Positions 1-14,800 of a DNA stretch of 64,000 bases are shown here, in pieces. A program made the translations under genes and the position numbers. Every line of letters starts with the position of its first letter. Within the stretch, counting starts at the first letter, position 1. Source of the DNA: Hybos culiciformis (taxonomy: Eukaryota > Arthropoda > Insecta > Diptera > Hybotidae). The stretch lies in contig OZ023274.1 in NCBI GenBank assembly GCA_964007475.1, positions 92,837,213 to 92,901,212 of the forward strand, written 5' to 3'. The notes below the pieces were generated by a model that was not told the DNA's origin, searched no databases, and worked only from the letters and a program-made list of their open reading frames with translations.

Positions 1-14
1 ATACTTCCTTTATG
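1..14. mobile_element. Possible terminus of a second copy of the 16-kb foldback element
   Basis: The first 14 bases of the window are identical to the outer right end of the foldback element at 16054-16364 (its bases 16351-16364), and the identity stops exactly where that element stops. This suggests that another copy lies just outside the window and ends here. Only 14 AT-rich bases are available, so chance is not excluded. Confidence 0.45.
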
Positions 15-3000
15 CTAAAACCAACTAAAACTAAATTTAAAAAAAGATCTAAGTACTAATTTTGTACTTATGTAATGGAGATAAAACTCAACTTAATTGA
101 TGCGCTTAAAAACTTAATAATCTTTACTGGCTTAATAAAAAGTTAGCAGAACAAGGCTTATTCATATTCGATATAATATACTCTCATTAAAACACCCAGT
201 AAAAGTTGTTTTCTGGATCATAAATTTAACAACAACACTTTAAATATTTATTATATAGTTAGGTATACATATAATGGAAAAACAGTGAGCAAAAATTGAC
301 AATCAACCTCGCTATCAACCCTTCGTCTGTATCATAGATAAAGGAACAAAATAAACAAAAATTTTATTCAGTCATTGGTTGTGTGTTAGTTTTAAAAAAA
401 CAGTGTTTCATGAAATTATTTTTTGTTTTTCATTTTTTGTCTATTTTATGCTATTTTAAGTAATATAATTTTTTTTTCCATCCTTTAGTTAGTATATGGT
501 GCGTGATAGTAGAGTGTTTTCCTGATTCAAAATGAAATTAATATCCTTTTTTTCATATTTTCATTTTAAAGAATATTATACAGAAATTTTGATGAAAATA
601 TTTAAGTGAGTGAGTGGTTTTGTAAACGAGGGGATAACTAGAATTTATTTTTTTGATGGTATAGTTTTATGTGTGTTGTTATGACACCCGTACAGGAGAC
701 CATGATCTTGAATTAAATATATGATTGCTTTATATAAAAATTCATACATAGTGTAGCTAGATAAATAATCAGATTAGTTTCTTTTATAAAAATCAAATGT
801 AAGGGTCAGTATTTGAATTTTGAAACATTTAAGTAAACCGGTAAATAAGTACTTAAGTGACTTAAGTAAAGCTTTAAAAACTATAATTTCTTTAAGTAAG
901 TAAGTAATTTAGTTTTCATTTTGATCCCGAGTTAAACAATAATTTCTTTTTCACAAAGTTAAATTAATTTCTCCAAAAGGTATAAAAATTTTTAGAATTC
1001 TATTATAATTCTATTATAATTCCATAAATCCCTAGTGATCTTATTACTTAAAAGAATAAAAATAGTTTCATTTAAAAATTCTTGTAAGTAAGTATTGTTT
1101 ATTTTATTTTTAATTAAAACAAACACAAATAGATTATATACTGCCTACATAATATGTTAAATAAAATTCTCAAATTTTCTTTTTTTGTGAATATTTCAAT
1201 TTCAAATATAGGTAAGTACCTACCTAACTTGAAAATTTTATTTTCATTTTAAATTTTTTAAGATAATTTATAGACCTTGATAAAACAAAATTATGTGCCT
1301 TCGCGTTACAAATGAACTGGCGTTATCATTTAAATATTAACTTAATTTAAGTTGTTATGCTAACATCTGATACGATTGTAAGTAAGTAAATAAGAATCGT
1401 TATCTAAAAACTGCCAGTGTGAAATTGTTGACCGATCTGATTCTATAATTGATATTAATAACATCCCTTCTTATTTTTATTTGTAACGATATTTTTATAA
1501 AATGACAAGAGTTAATTTAATTTTTTATTAAGTGTTTAAAGTGCTTCTAGTGGTAAGATAAATAAAGGCTTTTAAATAATCTGTGTTACTTTTTTTCAAT
1601 TTTATTATGTCTTCACTATAATAGTAATTTATATTAATTTATGATTATTATGTTCATCTTGTACTTTTATGAACTTACTAAATTTTGATGAGGGTGATAA
1701 TTGTATTATTTATTTACCATTTATATTTATATTATGATATTTTTTAACATTTTAATTTTTTATTTTTAATAACAACCGGAAACACAGGATATAATAAAAT
1801 ATCGAATTGCAATTTTGTTTTTTTTTTGCTTCAATTTTTCAACACACTTAAGCTTTAATTCTTACGTATGAAATAAGTAGTTGAGTAAATAAGTGTAATT
1901 AGTTAAGATCGAGGTTATTATTCAGGGTTATTTTAAATTCAGTGTTATTTAAAACAGTGTTATAAATAAGTACATTAAACTTTAGATAATCAATTGGCAA
2001 CACAATGACTAATTATACATCAACCTTTGACGTCAACAAATCTCTTACTAATAAAGATTTAAAAACTTACATGCACATTACTTCTTTCAAGTAAATAATG
2101 AATGGTGCTTTCTTAAAAAAAAATGTTTTTCTTTAGTAACTAAGTAAGAAGGTTGCCAGCATTAAAAAAATTTCAATTAAGTAATCACCCATAAGATATA
2201 CGTTTTTATCAAACAATCTAAAATTTCTGCAACCCAACTTCTTCTTATTAAGTGATTTTTTTTATTAGAAATGATGTATAATAATTTATCTAGTTGGTGC
2301 TAAAATAAAAACATTTTTATTTTACAATTTGTTAGCACTTTTTTTTTTTCGTTAAATATTTTTATGTACCTAAGTATAATGTACTCTTTTTATAATATTT
2401 ACATGAAATCCAAAGTACATTGAGGCTAAAAAAAAAAAAAACAAATAATTTACTTAATATCAAAATTGCATATCTAATTTCAGCTTTAAAAATATGTTTT
2501 TTTATTTTTTTTTTACATAGACATGAAACTTCCTATTCTTGTTGACTTTTTTTTTTCGCAAGTAGCAAAAATATCAATTTACATTTTATTATATTACTTA
2601 CTTAAAAAAAAACAAAATTATACTATTATTTCATTTCATTTTTAAGATAAATCTCATTTTAAGTACAATTTGAAAATTTTATGTTATGCTTATTTGTATG
2701 CTGTGAACTCCATAAGTTTTCCACAGTTTTTTATAATTTGTAATTAATGTTCATTAACGTGCCATTAACCTCTAATAAAATAAATAAAAAAAAAATACTA
2801 TTCTTTTAGTTAATTTTTTTTAACTCAATGTTTTAATAACGATTTTGATTGAAGAATTTATACTTAGTAAAGATTTGAGATATGTATGTTATGCATACTT
2901 AAGTATATCTGTACGATAGGTTTTTTATTTGAGAACCTGGCAACTTTCTAAATTATTATTAATGCTACAAAAAAAGCAACAACAAACTACATAGGCAATT

Positions 3001-3548
3001 TTAAGTGCTGCGATTTTACTTCGCGACCCCCTTAATGAGAATCTTATTTACACTTGTTGCTACTATTACTTACATATACAGTATTGAGAATCTTATTTAC
3101 AATTTTTCAATTAACTACATAATGTATTTTTTTTTTCAATATGAATATTTATAGATTTTAATTTATAAAAAATCCAAATTGCCTTCAATTAAACTTAATG
3201 CAGATTTTCTTTCTTTTATTTAAAAAAAAAAAATACTTAAATATCGTATATGAAATTTTGTCACGTTTTATCAATTTTCTCATAAAAAAAAAAATTAATA
3301 CTAAAAGGAAAAATGATGATTTGCTCTGAAAATTTGCTGCAGTATAATTTTTATTCTTCAATTTTTTAATGTGGCTTCTTGTTAGCCCAGTTTTAATAAA
3401 ATTGTGTTAGACACCTTTTCGATGATAAATTTCTTATTTAAGTATTTCAAACTAATTATAAGTAAAAACAATGATTTATGCGTCGATATCAATTTATACT
3501 TTCTTAATTATAGCTAACTATTACATACTAACGTTTTGAGTACTTAGG
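15..3548. other. Gene-free AT-rich sequence
   Basis: I see no supported gene. The stretch contains homopolymer runs, a short (AAGT)n tract near 892-907 and scattered TACTTAAGTA-type motifs. A GC-richer patch at about 1290-1440 has no open frame that looks coding. A 16-base motif is repeated near 3038 and 3086. Confidence 0.6.
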
Positions 3549-3550
3549 TA

Positions 3551-4698
3551 GGGTCAAGTGGGGCAATTGTGAATTGGGGTAATTGTGAACGGTAAAAGTA
3601 GCCTTGGAAAAAATTACAATTTAAAAAAATTTGAAGCGTAAATACAAATTATAATATTTTCTGCACGTGTGAAAAAAGTTTCGTAGTGTTTTGTACATTT
3701 TCTACTTGACAGCAAGTATTTGAAAAAAGGTCCAAAAAAAAGTGTTTTTCAGTTGAGAAGAGTTTTTTTAAACCTTTTTATTTTAGTGAAAATTTGACAT
3801 TAGTAAAATAAAATTATTTATTTTAGCAATATAAGGGATTAATTTAAATAAAATAAAATACATTTTTAAATAAAAATAAAAACAAAGTGAAATTAACTTT
3901 CACAATTACCCCTTAATTTTTAATGTGTGAGGTAATTGTGAAAATAAAAAAAAATCTTATTTTATGTTTAAAGATAAAGAAGTGGACCAAAAATGCCCAG
4001 AAATTACGTTAAGAACACATTGCCAAAAAAAAAGTGGAGGAGAAATTGCTGAATGCCTATTAGCTCGTGCAAAAAGTGGCTATCCATGTGACAGAGACGA
4101 ATTGCTAGATCTTATATAAAGTTTTGTTTTATCCAAAAATTTAAATACACCATTCGTTAATGGTATGCTGGATTGGATTGGTTCAGATCACTTATTGCAC
4201 GAAATCCTTCACTATCTATTAAAAAGCCAGAATATCTTCAAAAATGTAGGAAAGTTGCACACAAACCAACAATAATTTACGATTTTTACGACAAATTGGA
4301 AAGTGTTTGCAACAAAATTAACATAAAAGATGTTGAAGATGCCTGTTTTATTTTTAACGCTGATGAAAGTGGATTTAAAAATGATCCTAGTCGATCACGT
4401 GCGATTGGCGAAAAAGAAAAAAAATTATGTCGAGTTTCTGGTGTATGTAAATACCAGTTCACATTTACCCCATTTTTGTGAGGTAAATGTAAAAATCGTC
4501 GACTTTTACGAAATGAGCTATAGCACTGGACCTGTATCTCAGATTTGATTTCTGAAAATTTCTAAGGTAGTGAAGAATTTCAGCTTTCCAGCAACGTACG
4601 GGTTTTTTTTCTACGACCAAGGAAAGATAGGTAAAACATTTTTAAACTTTTTTTTTTTGTGAAGTTGCAAAATCGTTCACCATTACCCCACTTGACCC
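3551..4698 (+). mobile_element. Pogo/Tigger-type DNA transposon, internally deleted
   Basis: A 1,148-bp element is bounded by inverted ends: 3551-3563 reads GGGTCAAGTGGGG and 4686-4698 is its exact complement. Both ends are flanked by a TA dinucleotide (3549-3550 and 4699-4700), the target duplication of the Tc1/mariner/pogo superfamily. The outer sequence next to each TA also looks alike (CTTAGG on the left, its near repeat on the right). A decayed transposase lies inside (3993-4481). The second half of the usual transposase is missing, so this is a dead, internally deleted copy. Confidence 0.85.
3993..4481 (+). pseudogene. Pogo/Tigger-like (CENP-B/DDE) transposase remnant
   Basis: Three pieces in different frames follow the order of a pogo-type transposase. 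At 3993 an ATG opens with MPRNYVKNTLPKKKW, like the start of pipsqueak-type DNA-binding domains, and stops soon after. Bases 4042-4119 encode a segment with ARAKSGYPCDRDELLDLI that matches the CENP-B-type region. Bases 4173-4481 then encode WFRSLIARNPSLSIKKPE, followed by IFNADESGF, where the Asp is the expected first DDE catalytic residue. At least one frameshift and two stops separate the pieces, and the remaining catalytic residues are absent. In the family the enzyme cuts and pastes DNA at TA; this copy cannot. The assignment rests on motif recognition only. Confidence 0.8.
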
Positions 4699-4700
4699 TA

Positions 4701-7700
4701 CTTAGGATATTTTTATATATACATAAGTACAGATGTCTCAGTAGATACTTAGTTACTTAATCAGTTTCATTTTTATTCAATTATATTCCTTTTTTAGGAA
4801 AAAACCCTTAGAAAAGCTAGACAAAAATATATCGAAAAAAAAGGACAATTTCCAGTGAAAAAAAATCTTTAGTCTGCATTAAATGAAAATTCAGTGGAAA
4901 TTCAAAATTATTTTTCCTGAAGCAAATTTTCAACAATAAAAAGAAAAATTCTATAATCTTTGTTTTAAACAAAAAAGTAAATATATTTAAGTATAAATAA
5001 AAAAATATTTTTTCTCAGTTTTCTTCTTATTAATAATTTACTTAATTAGAAAGTCTAAAGAAATAGAATTTAATAAAATTATGTAAATATATTAAAGAAA
5101 AAAAATTAATTAATTTTTTTTTTGTATTTTCTTACGAGGGGTAAACATAAGAAAACAGGGCATTTTGTTTAGTTAAAAAAAGTTGATAAGAAAAGCTTGG
5201 AAAAGGGTTAAAATTGTTATTTCCACCTTCCACCTATCGTTTTTTATATTTTATAGGTTTACAACAAAATGATTCTTTTTGATATTTATATACTTGGTCT
5301 AGGCTTAATTTTGCAAGAAATAAAAATGAGTAGCTCCCGAATAAAAATCAACCAAATCAGGAAATTTCACTTTTGAACATAAGTAAGCATAATGTATGTA
5401 TACATTATAATTATGTATTGATTTAATGAATGAATGAATTATTTTGGTCAATAATTTCAGTGTGCACAACTCAGCATTTTTTTTATATCACGTAATTTTT
5501 TTTTTTGAAACTAAGAATAACATGGGGAAATATTTTACTATTCATCAGTTATATTTTAAGTTAAATAAAATAAAAGGTACGGCACATACATACATCTAAG
5601 TATAATGATTACAATTGACGTTTATTCGAATATATACCTAACGTAAAATAAGTTTGTAAGTTGAACAAAATAATACCTACGTGTACATTTTCAAAAGAAA
5701 TTACAGAAAAAAAGGGAAAGTAAGAAAAAAAAATTATTGATTCTAAAAATGAAAAGAGAGTAGCAGCATAGTGTGTTATAGTGTTAGGTATAGTCTCGGG
5801 TATAGTATTTCCCATGAAATATATTTTCCAATTAAGTACATTTTTTTTTGTACTCAACTGAACAAAAAAAAATCATATTTTTATAGGAAATTGATTAGAT
5901 TTATATTTTCCTTTATTCGTTATTTTTCATTTTTATTATATGCCTACGGATTTATAGTTCAAAAGTTTCAATTTTCAAAGTAATTTTTTAATTTCTTTAT
6001 AAATTATATTACTTATTTTCTCGTTCTTTTTTTTTTTAAATGAAAAATAGAAATTATTATTAAAAATAATAAACTGCATAAAAGTAATTTACGATACAAT
6101 TTTTATTTATTCCGAACTATATAAATTTATTTATACCTACCTCGATTTATACTTATTGGGGAAAAAAATATAAAAATCTACAGGTACTTATAGTAAATTC
6201 TCGTAAAATGCGGCAATATGAGGTTTTTGCAGCTGGAGAATTGAGAAAATCTATCTTGCACGGATTTCAGTTAGTCCCAACATCACGAAACAAATTTGAA
6301 AAAAACTAAATAATCAAAGCATTACTTTTGTAACAATTCAAATTTAAGGAAAACCGAGACGAAAACCAAAAAAAAATCTATAATCATAGATTTGAAATTG
6401 ACAGTTAACATCTACATACATTCCTAATAGATGCACAGATAACGTCTGTGCCTGGGAATCATAAACAAACACCATATCGATATTTTCATTTTCTACCTTG
6501 TCCCTTATTGCATTTTTTATTTGTAAAACTAAGTACATACTTATACCTAAAATAAATGTTTAAGTATAGGCGCTAAGTTTTAACTACCCAACACTATTTT
6601 TAAATTAAAAATAAAAATAGGTTATCTTCTCTACTGGATAATTTATCATGTGATTTTTATTTTAAGTATAAATCAAAAAAATAAAAAATTATTTCAATTC
6701 GTTAAATTCGATTAAAATAATAATTTTAATTATACTTTCTTTCATCAAAATAACCTCTTTAAAATTTAATCTACTGAGGAAATTATGATTAAATTTTTGA
6801 ACTGTATAATTTGAGAAATCTGTTATCAGTAAAAAATAACGTGAATTTTTTTTTTGTTTTCTTTTATACAATATGTATTCGACTTTATACTTAAAGTAGG
6901 TACTCATAGGTAGGTACTGCGAAGTTTGGGTAAGTTGAAGTTTGTACCTCATTATTTTTTTCAGACGTTATGGCGACCAACATCATAATAAATCAAATAT
7001 TTTTCGTTTTTCGTTCACAGAATGTTTATCCATTTTTTTTAACTTGATAATATTGTTTATTCTTGATAAGAACATGTAATTAAGTACTTTTATAATATCA
7101 GCAGTTATGATTAAAAAAAATTCCACAGTAAGTGATTTTGGTAAAATATCACACATTTCCTAAGCTGTCAATTAGTTTTTTATTAATAAATATTTTTAGA
7201 TGTCGAAACAAAATTTCCAGTTCAAAGTTAAACAAAATTTTTGTATTAACTATTAGAAATAATTCACAAAAAAGGTATTTATTGGTAAATCAAAAATGAT
7301 ATTTTCATCTAACGAAGAAAACGTATAAAATATAAAAATATATATGGGAAGTTTAGATGTCAACAACAAAATTTTTATAATAGAGTTGAGATGTCTATCA
7401 AGGTAACTATATATAACAGAACTAGAATAAGATCAGTTGGATAAAGAAACCTTCAAAATTTTATAATAAAATTCGTTCACAGTGAAATCGATATTTAATT
7501 TTTCTTACTAAAATTTTTCTTCAGTTTCATTTAACTATTTCGTCTTCAATTACTGATTTCCTTTATATTAAGTATACTTTTTTAATGAAATTTGTTAATT
7601 ATATGAACATACATTATAAGTAAGTATTGTCGTATAAATAAAAAGAGATTCCTTTTCCGACATTAGATATATGTCATTCCATATAAAAAAATTATTATTA

Positions 7701-10700
7701 TTGTGATCACTAACATATACTTAGTGTAATTCACTTCCGAAGTTTCTAGCCGGAAAATGCAAAAAAAAAATTGTATTCTTTTCAGTTAATTTTTATTCAG
7801 TTTTTTTTTTGCATACTAAAGAACGTGACCCTTATAATAGAGTTATTTCTTATTTAATGCTTAAAATTTTTATTAATAAATTTAATTTTTTTTTATTAAA
7901 TTTTTGTAACATAAACAACTTCCCGCCATCAGCTGTGAACATCTTTATTTTTATTTTTTATTTTTTTTTTCGTGTATTTCTTTAATCATTTTTTAATTCT
8001 ATAAATTTTCACGTTTTTTTTTTATTTATAATTCTTTTTATTTGAAATAAATCTGTAACAAAATTTATAATAAATAGTTGTTCTAAATACCCGATTTTTT
8101 GTTTTTGTACTAAATTTTATTTTCAATCATTAATATTATAAGTTATATGTATATACTTATGGTAAAAGAGTATTAGGCTTTTGTAACTTAATATTCTAAA
8201 GTTGTCGGCCGTCATAGTGTAGTGGTATTGCAGTATTCTAAGATGTCTGGAATTAAGTGTTTGTTCTGTTTAATTTCCCAAAGTTCAATGCGTGTATAAG
8301 TAATTGCTTCAATTTTATTCAATTGCTTCAATTTTAATTATCTCTCAGCACTATCATATTAAAGTTATTGAGGTTTGGTACAACGACGAACATTTGTTTT
8401 TATCTTCGTGACTGATCTTATTTGTAGCGGGAGAAATTTTCGATTTTACGTATAAGTATAGTTGTATTTTTTATTAAATTTCAAAAACCCAAATCCCAGA
8501 AGAGTCAAGGATTTTTTCCAAAATATATCCGATATTGACAAGTAACAATTTTATTCTCATAATAATTTATGCATTTTATTTTATCTGAAAGTGAAAAAAA
8601 AAAAAAATTGAAATAAACTTACAATATAATTTCTAAGACAAAACAATAAAAATAAAAAAAACTACAAACATGTAAATAAAAAAATATAACTTCCGGTGTT
8701 ATTGTTGTAGTTTTAATTTATACTTAAGTAAAATTTCATTAAAACATTAAAGTATTTGAAAAAAAAATGTCTTAGTTTTTTTTATTTTGTTTTGTTAAAA
8801 ATTTAATCTGAAGTACAAACAACAGTCACACTACTAACAAAACGGATGCATTTCAGTTTTTTTTTTCCTGCTTTCAATATAAAGAGCCCTAGAAAGAAAT
8901 TAAGTACTTGGAAGATAAAACACTATATTGACAGTGAACTTAAATGATGACAAATAGGAGTACGTTGTTGATTAAAATAATTTTTATACAAAAAAGGAAG
9001 TAAATTGACGAGAAATTAAAGCTGGTCGTTTTGGGACTTTGTCATCGCGAATCTAAACAATATTTTTCGTGCGACTTTTACGTACCATCGTCAATAAAAC
9101 AGTTGTAATTTATTTACTTAATATAAGTAGTTTTGTTCAATCAAAGATTGTTATTAACATTTTTGAACTCTTCCAATGCAAAGGTGAGACCCTGGCCATC
9201 AATTAAATTTGAATACATTAAACTTAATATTTTCTTGAAAGTTTAAATACATCGTTAAAAAAAATTAAGCTTATAGAAAATCTCTATAGAAAATTTTTAT
9301 GATTATATTATGGGTGGTCAAATATATATGTTAAAAAAAAATTTATTTAGGTACATGTATATTTATGTAATTAAAAATTTATTATTCAGCCACTGAAGAA
9401 AAATTTATTGATAATGACAATAAAACTGTTATTTATGCCCATCGTATCGCATAAATATGCATTACTTATGTAATTTTGTTCATATATATTATTCAATAAA
9501 ATATTTAAATAATTCGAACATTTATATTTAAAATTGTTTGAAAAAGTTACTTACTTAGTTATTTATTGAGATATTATTTTATTTGACTAGTTCAAAAACC
9601 AGCACATAACATTAAAAAAATAATAGCAGAAACAGGGGCTTACTTGAACCTTTTTCTTATTATATTTTGTAAGCCTAAATATAATCCAAAAATTGAAGTT
9701 TTTATGAACACAGTTTTACATTTTTTTCCTCGTACTAGATAATTTCTCTCACTTCTTTCGTCAATTGTATTTATTTTGAGTGTCATGTCAACCAAAAAGA
9801 GATCCTAATTTTTTATGAATATTTTATGTTTATCTTTTAAAGTTATTATTATTTACTAATAAGTACTATCCTCTTAAATATTCGCGTTAAAAAAAGTTTG
9901 GATTCCCGTTTTTTTTTCGAAGTGAATAATATGCATTTTAATTATGCATTTCTTTATAAATATTCATTTAAAATTTTGTTTGGATTGAAACAACAAAAAA
10001 TTATTAATGCATATTTTAACCTTTTTAATGTTTTTTATAGACCTATTTTCTTTTTGACTTATACTTAAGTATAAGTAAAAAAAATTATAATTACGAGATA
10101 ATTATGCTGTTTTTTTCAAACAGAATAATAATGAAAAGATTTTTATTTTATTTTTTATCGATAAGAATTTGAGACAAGAAAAAGAAATAAAAAATATAAA
10201 TATTTTATTTTTTCTTCAATGAAATTAAAATTAGACTAGATAGAAAAAATAAAATAAAAATTATTATTTTACGTGCGCTTATATCTAATCTATTTCTGTC
10301 TATTTCTAGCATAGAATACGACTATATATTATTTCCTGTTGAAATAAATAATGCTCGAAATAATGTTTTTGAGATGCTAAAAATCTATTTAAAAAAACAA
10401 ACACATTTATAAATGCTTCCTTTTGGTTGACAGTTAATGAGTACTTTATGTATGTCAATAATTTTAGATCCAATTCTACTGGAAAATAATAATATAATTC
10501 AGAAGAAAGGGCTCAGAGGTCCAGATGATAATTACTTAGATACTTATTTATCTTATTAACTTATTAAAATTGGTAGTTTTCGATTTCATCCACCCACGGA
10601 TTGGAAGAATTTCACTAAATTTGTATATAAAGAATTTTCGAGATTTGAACTCTAATGTTCAATTTAATTTGTTTTTTATTTTTTTACAACTAAATATAAA

Positions 10701-13700
10701 TTAAATATTTTAATTTTTATATAATCACTGATTGATAGTCTGAATATAAAAGACTATAATTAGGTCATCGCCACTATAATAATTTTTTCATAAATGTCAT
10801 ATTATCTAAAAATAAATATTATAAAAATGCACAATAATAAAATATGATTTGTCCCACTAATTAAGATTTTATATTTCTTATATCTTAGCGACAGCATAAA
10901 TTTTCCAATGTATATGCATTCATATATTATACCTACTACATATTATTTTATTTTTTGTGTATATAAAAATAAAATAAATGTTTGCCTGCCTGCTGCTACT
11001 GTTTTGATTTAATTTTGTGCTTACTTATGTGATTTTTTTTAAATATCTTAATTTTTCTATCAAAATATCTTTAAATTTTGAATATATATTTAAAAAAAAA
11101 ACTAAATTTATTGCATTTTCTTTCATAAAATACTAAAAGCATTAAAAAAAATAAATTTTTTTAAACTATTTTTAAAATATACTAAATATAATCAGATGGT
11201 TTTACTTGATCGTAGAAAAATAAGTAACTAATCAATGTTGATAGAATATCATTTTACGCTCTATTTAATTTTTTAGTTTCCATGGTTATAGTTTCTGTAG
11301 TGTGTTGTCCTTAAAAACCAATCAGAGTTATATAACTTTCCATGCACATTATAGATTTAGATAAATTTAATAATTCATGGTAGATTGTGTAAGCAAAATA
11401 TTAAATCTAATAACGTTATAATATTTTTATTTACTTTAAATAAAAAACTTGAAGAAAATTAAATAAGTAAGTAATCTACACGAGATCATATCTCCAATAA
11501 CTTAGAGGAAACACTGCTTAGAGGAAGCTTAGAGGAAACACTGGACTGAATCTGCAACTGAATTTTATCTGGCTATGTTATCGTTACGAGTTTAATGGAT
11601 GGAATACTGAATAGTTCCTGTCAAAATGTCTGCAGGTGCAGTTATAAATTTAAACTTGATTAAAAGACTCGTCATTGAGTGTCTAATTTTAAGTCATATT
11701 ATCTTGAATATTTTATCTGTATAATATTTGAACCGAGCAATAGAGAATCAGTGATTCAGAGGATAAGGAATAATCATAGAATCTCGCTTAGAATGTAATT
11801 TATTTTTCCAATGTTTTCCGAACTTATTAAGATAAGTTAATAGATGAAATAAGTATATCTTCTTATTTTTGTTAAGTAAATTATATATGATTTGTAAAAT
11901 TCTTTGAATTTTTTTTTTGTAGGATTGATGAAGTATTTCCTATTAATAAATTCCAGTTCATGATTTGATTTGTAAAACTTTTCTGATAATATTACAAAAT
12001 ATTATAGATACTATACTTAAGTATAGCTACAGAAGGAATAGATATTTTGAAATCAAATTGAGTTTATATAAAAAAAAAAAATAATCAAATATTTCTTATG
12101 TTTAGCTTGAGGACTAAAAAATATGAATTTTATTGTCATATCATATTATTATTGGCAATATGGCAATATTCTTATTATATATTTTTGTCTATTATACATG
12201 CTTATATATTAGAAAATTTTTATTATAAAAAAAATAAATTATTTGTATAAAAAAATTTTATGTACAAATCACATGCAAAACGTACTATTTATTTTACGCT
12301 AGTGTATTTTATTTTATTCTTTTCTGCTGAGACCGTTAATAAAAATCTATTTAATGCAAATATATTTATATAAAACCTTTTTTTTATAGGAGTTTATTTT
12401 TCTTGTATATTTTTTTTATTAAGTATATCATTAATATTCAAAACAATAAAATATAATTTAACAATTTTTTTATTCCAGATATTTTATTAGAAGGAAATGG
12501 ATTGTATCTATTCAATAAAAAAAAGAAATTAAAGGATGGAAAAATATAGTCTTCTAAAATTAAATAATAATTGAAATCCATATTTATATATTTTTATAAT
12601 TTAAGCATATACATATTATGTTTACTTATCTACTTACTTAATGCAGTCTTAATATAAAAATCAAATTTAAATTTTATATTAGTTTTTATTACAAATGAAT
12701 TTAATTTTATTAGTTTAGCAAATTTAATGTATCGTAACGATGATGATTGTATACTCGGGACTATGCAATAAAAGTTTCTAAATTTGGCCATTGATAATAA
12801 TATACTTGTTTGTGTACAACTCGGACTTAAGGATTACTTAATATACATTAAAACAAGAAAGTTACAACACTTTTTGGGTTCGATGTAAACCATAAAAATA
12901 CATAATTACACTCAACCCAAAATAGAAATGACTTTTTTCGTTTCATACCTTTTTCTACAGAGACAGATTGTCTTATCTATTATTTTTTTTTTTTTGTAAG
13001 AGCAATGAAAATATTTTATTAGCAATTTTTCATCTTTATTTATTTATTTTAATGTTTATTTTTAAAATGCTTTCATTTTCCTTTCTTTTTTTTTCTTTTT
13101 TTATTTTTTGCTATAAGTTATACTTATGTTAATTTATTTTTTCGCTTTTGTATAAATAGCTCTCTTGGGCCACTTAAAATTGAAAAAAAAAAAAAAGAGA
13201 TAAGAATTTTTTGTTTATAAACCACCGAAAATTATTATATAATTATATAAAGAAATTTGCACAAAAATCTTAAATTCAAAATAAAAATAATAATAATAAT
13301 AATGATGATGTTATTATTATGTTCTTGAAAAAAATAAATATCTATATACTGAGTTATATGTATAAGTATGTGCTAATTATTATTTTCATATTTTATTGAA
13401 AAAGGAAGTGATTTAATTTAAGAATTAAATACAAATTTTTGAAATTATTACATTTGTCTAGAGATAATTTTTTAGTTATAAAGAGTATTATTTTTATATT
13501 ATTTTTGCTAAAAACAAACCTTGTTATTCATTTTGTTAAAATAATTTTCGCAATTTTATACCGCCCTTTTTTTATGTAGGCCATGGATATAGTTTATTGC
13601 CTGAGGACAAAATGTCTTAGAGGATAATAATTCTAAGTCCACTATCACATTGATAATACTAAAAAATAAAAAGTGTTTAATGAAGATCTGTCTACCTACA

Positions 13701-14800
13701 GTGATTTTTTTTATTATACTTACTTAGTTAACAGAACCGTTGTTTTAATAATGCTTCGCAATTTTTTCTCACCTTTTTTGTTATACATTATTTAACTTCA
13801 CTATAATTTTACATTCATATAATTCTGAAGATAATGTTTACTTTTTTGACAAATTAGGTGTGTTTCTGGGACAAAATAATTTTTTTCTTGAAATATTCCT
13901 TAATCTTGTTATGATTGCAAAAACTTGTGATAACAAAAATTTTATCAAATAAAAAATAAATAAAATTTATATTAACATTTATTTTTTTTTATTTTATTTT
14001 CAGATCTCTTCAATGGAATTCTGTAGCAGATTTATGTATAAATGATTAAAAATCGAATTTTTAAATAATCCCGACTAATTACGATTAATTCTTGGACAGA
14101 GAATAAATATTATAAATTTCATAATAAAAAGTATTGAAAAACTAGGATAGATAAAATAAAAAAAAAATTAAAATTAAAATAAATGTCAATAATAAATAAT
14201 AATATGTTATTTTTTTTAAAGAACATATTATATTTATATATATATTTTTTTCGAATTTTATTATAACAAAATTAATTTAGAGCGCGAACGTAAAATATTT
14301 TTTTTTTTTTTTCAATTTCACACTATATATTTGCTATAATTCATTTCATTCATTTCAATAATAGTCTCGTATAGTAATTTTTGTGTAAAAAATTACAAAT
14401 TTTCCACGCATTTTTCATTTCGTGTGGGTGAAAAAAAAAGTATTATAATTCTTTTACTATATATATATATATATTTACTTAACATACGAAAAAATCTTAA
14501 ATTTAAAAAGAACTTTGTTACAAACATCTGTATACGTTTTTTTTAGTTTCAATAAAACAAATTTCAACTGAGAGAAAAAAGTGAAACGATAGATATTAAG
14601 TATTGACGGAGCGATATCATCGTCCCTAGGCCATAATCCCGACCCTTAGAAACAAAAACTAATTTAGTTTTTTGGAACCAGATTTTCCAACGACTCATCT
14701 CTAACTTCCAATTAGAGTGAAATAATTTTTATTAACTTAATTTGGTAATTTTCCCAAAGATCCCCTACAATAGGTTTTGCATCTTAGTTTGTTTTTCAGT
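4701..14800. other. Ten kilobases without a recognised gene
   Basis: Repetitive AT-rich sequence. Small observations: a tRNA box-A-like motif at 8215-8225 with only a poor box-B partner, a short duplication of CTTAGAGGAAACACTG around 11501-11543, an (AAT)n tract at 13287-13302 and a (TA)n tract at about 14459-14475. Open frames here are short and low in complexity, and none resembles a known family. Confidence 0.6.
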
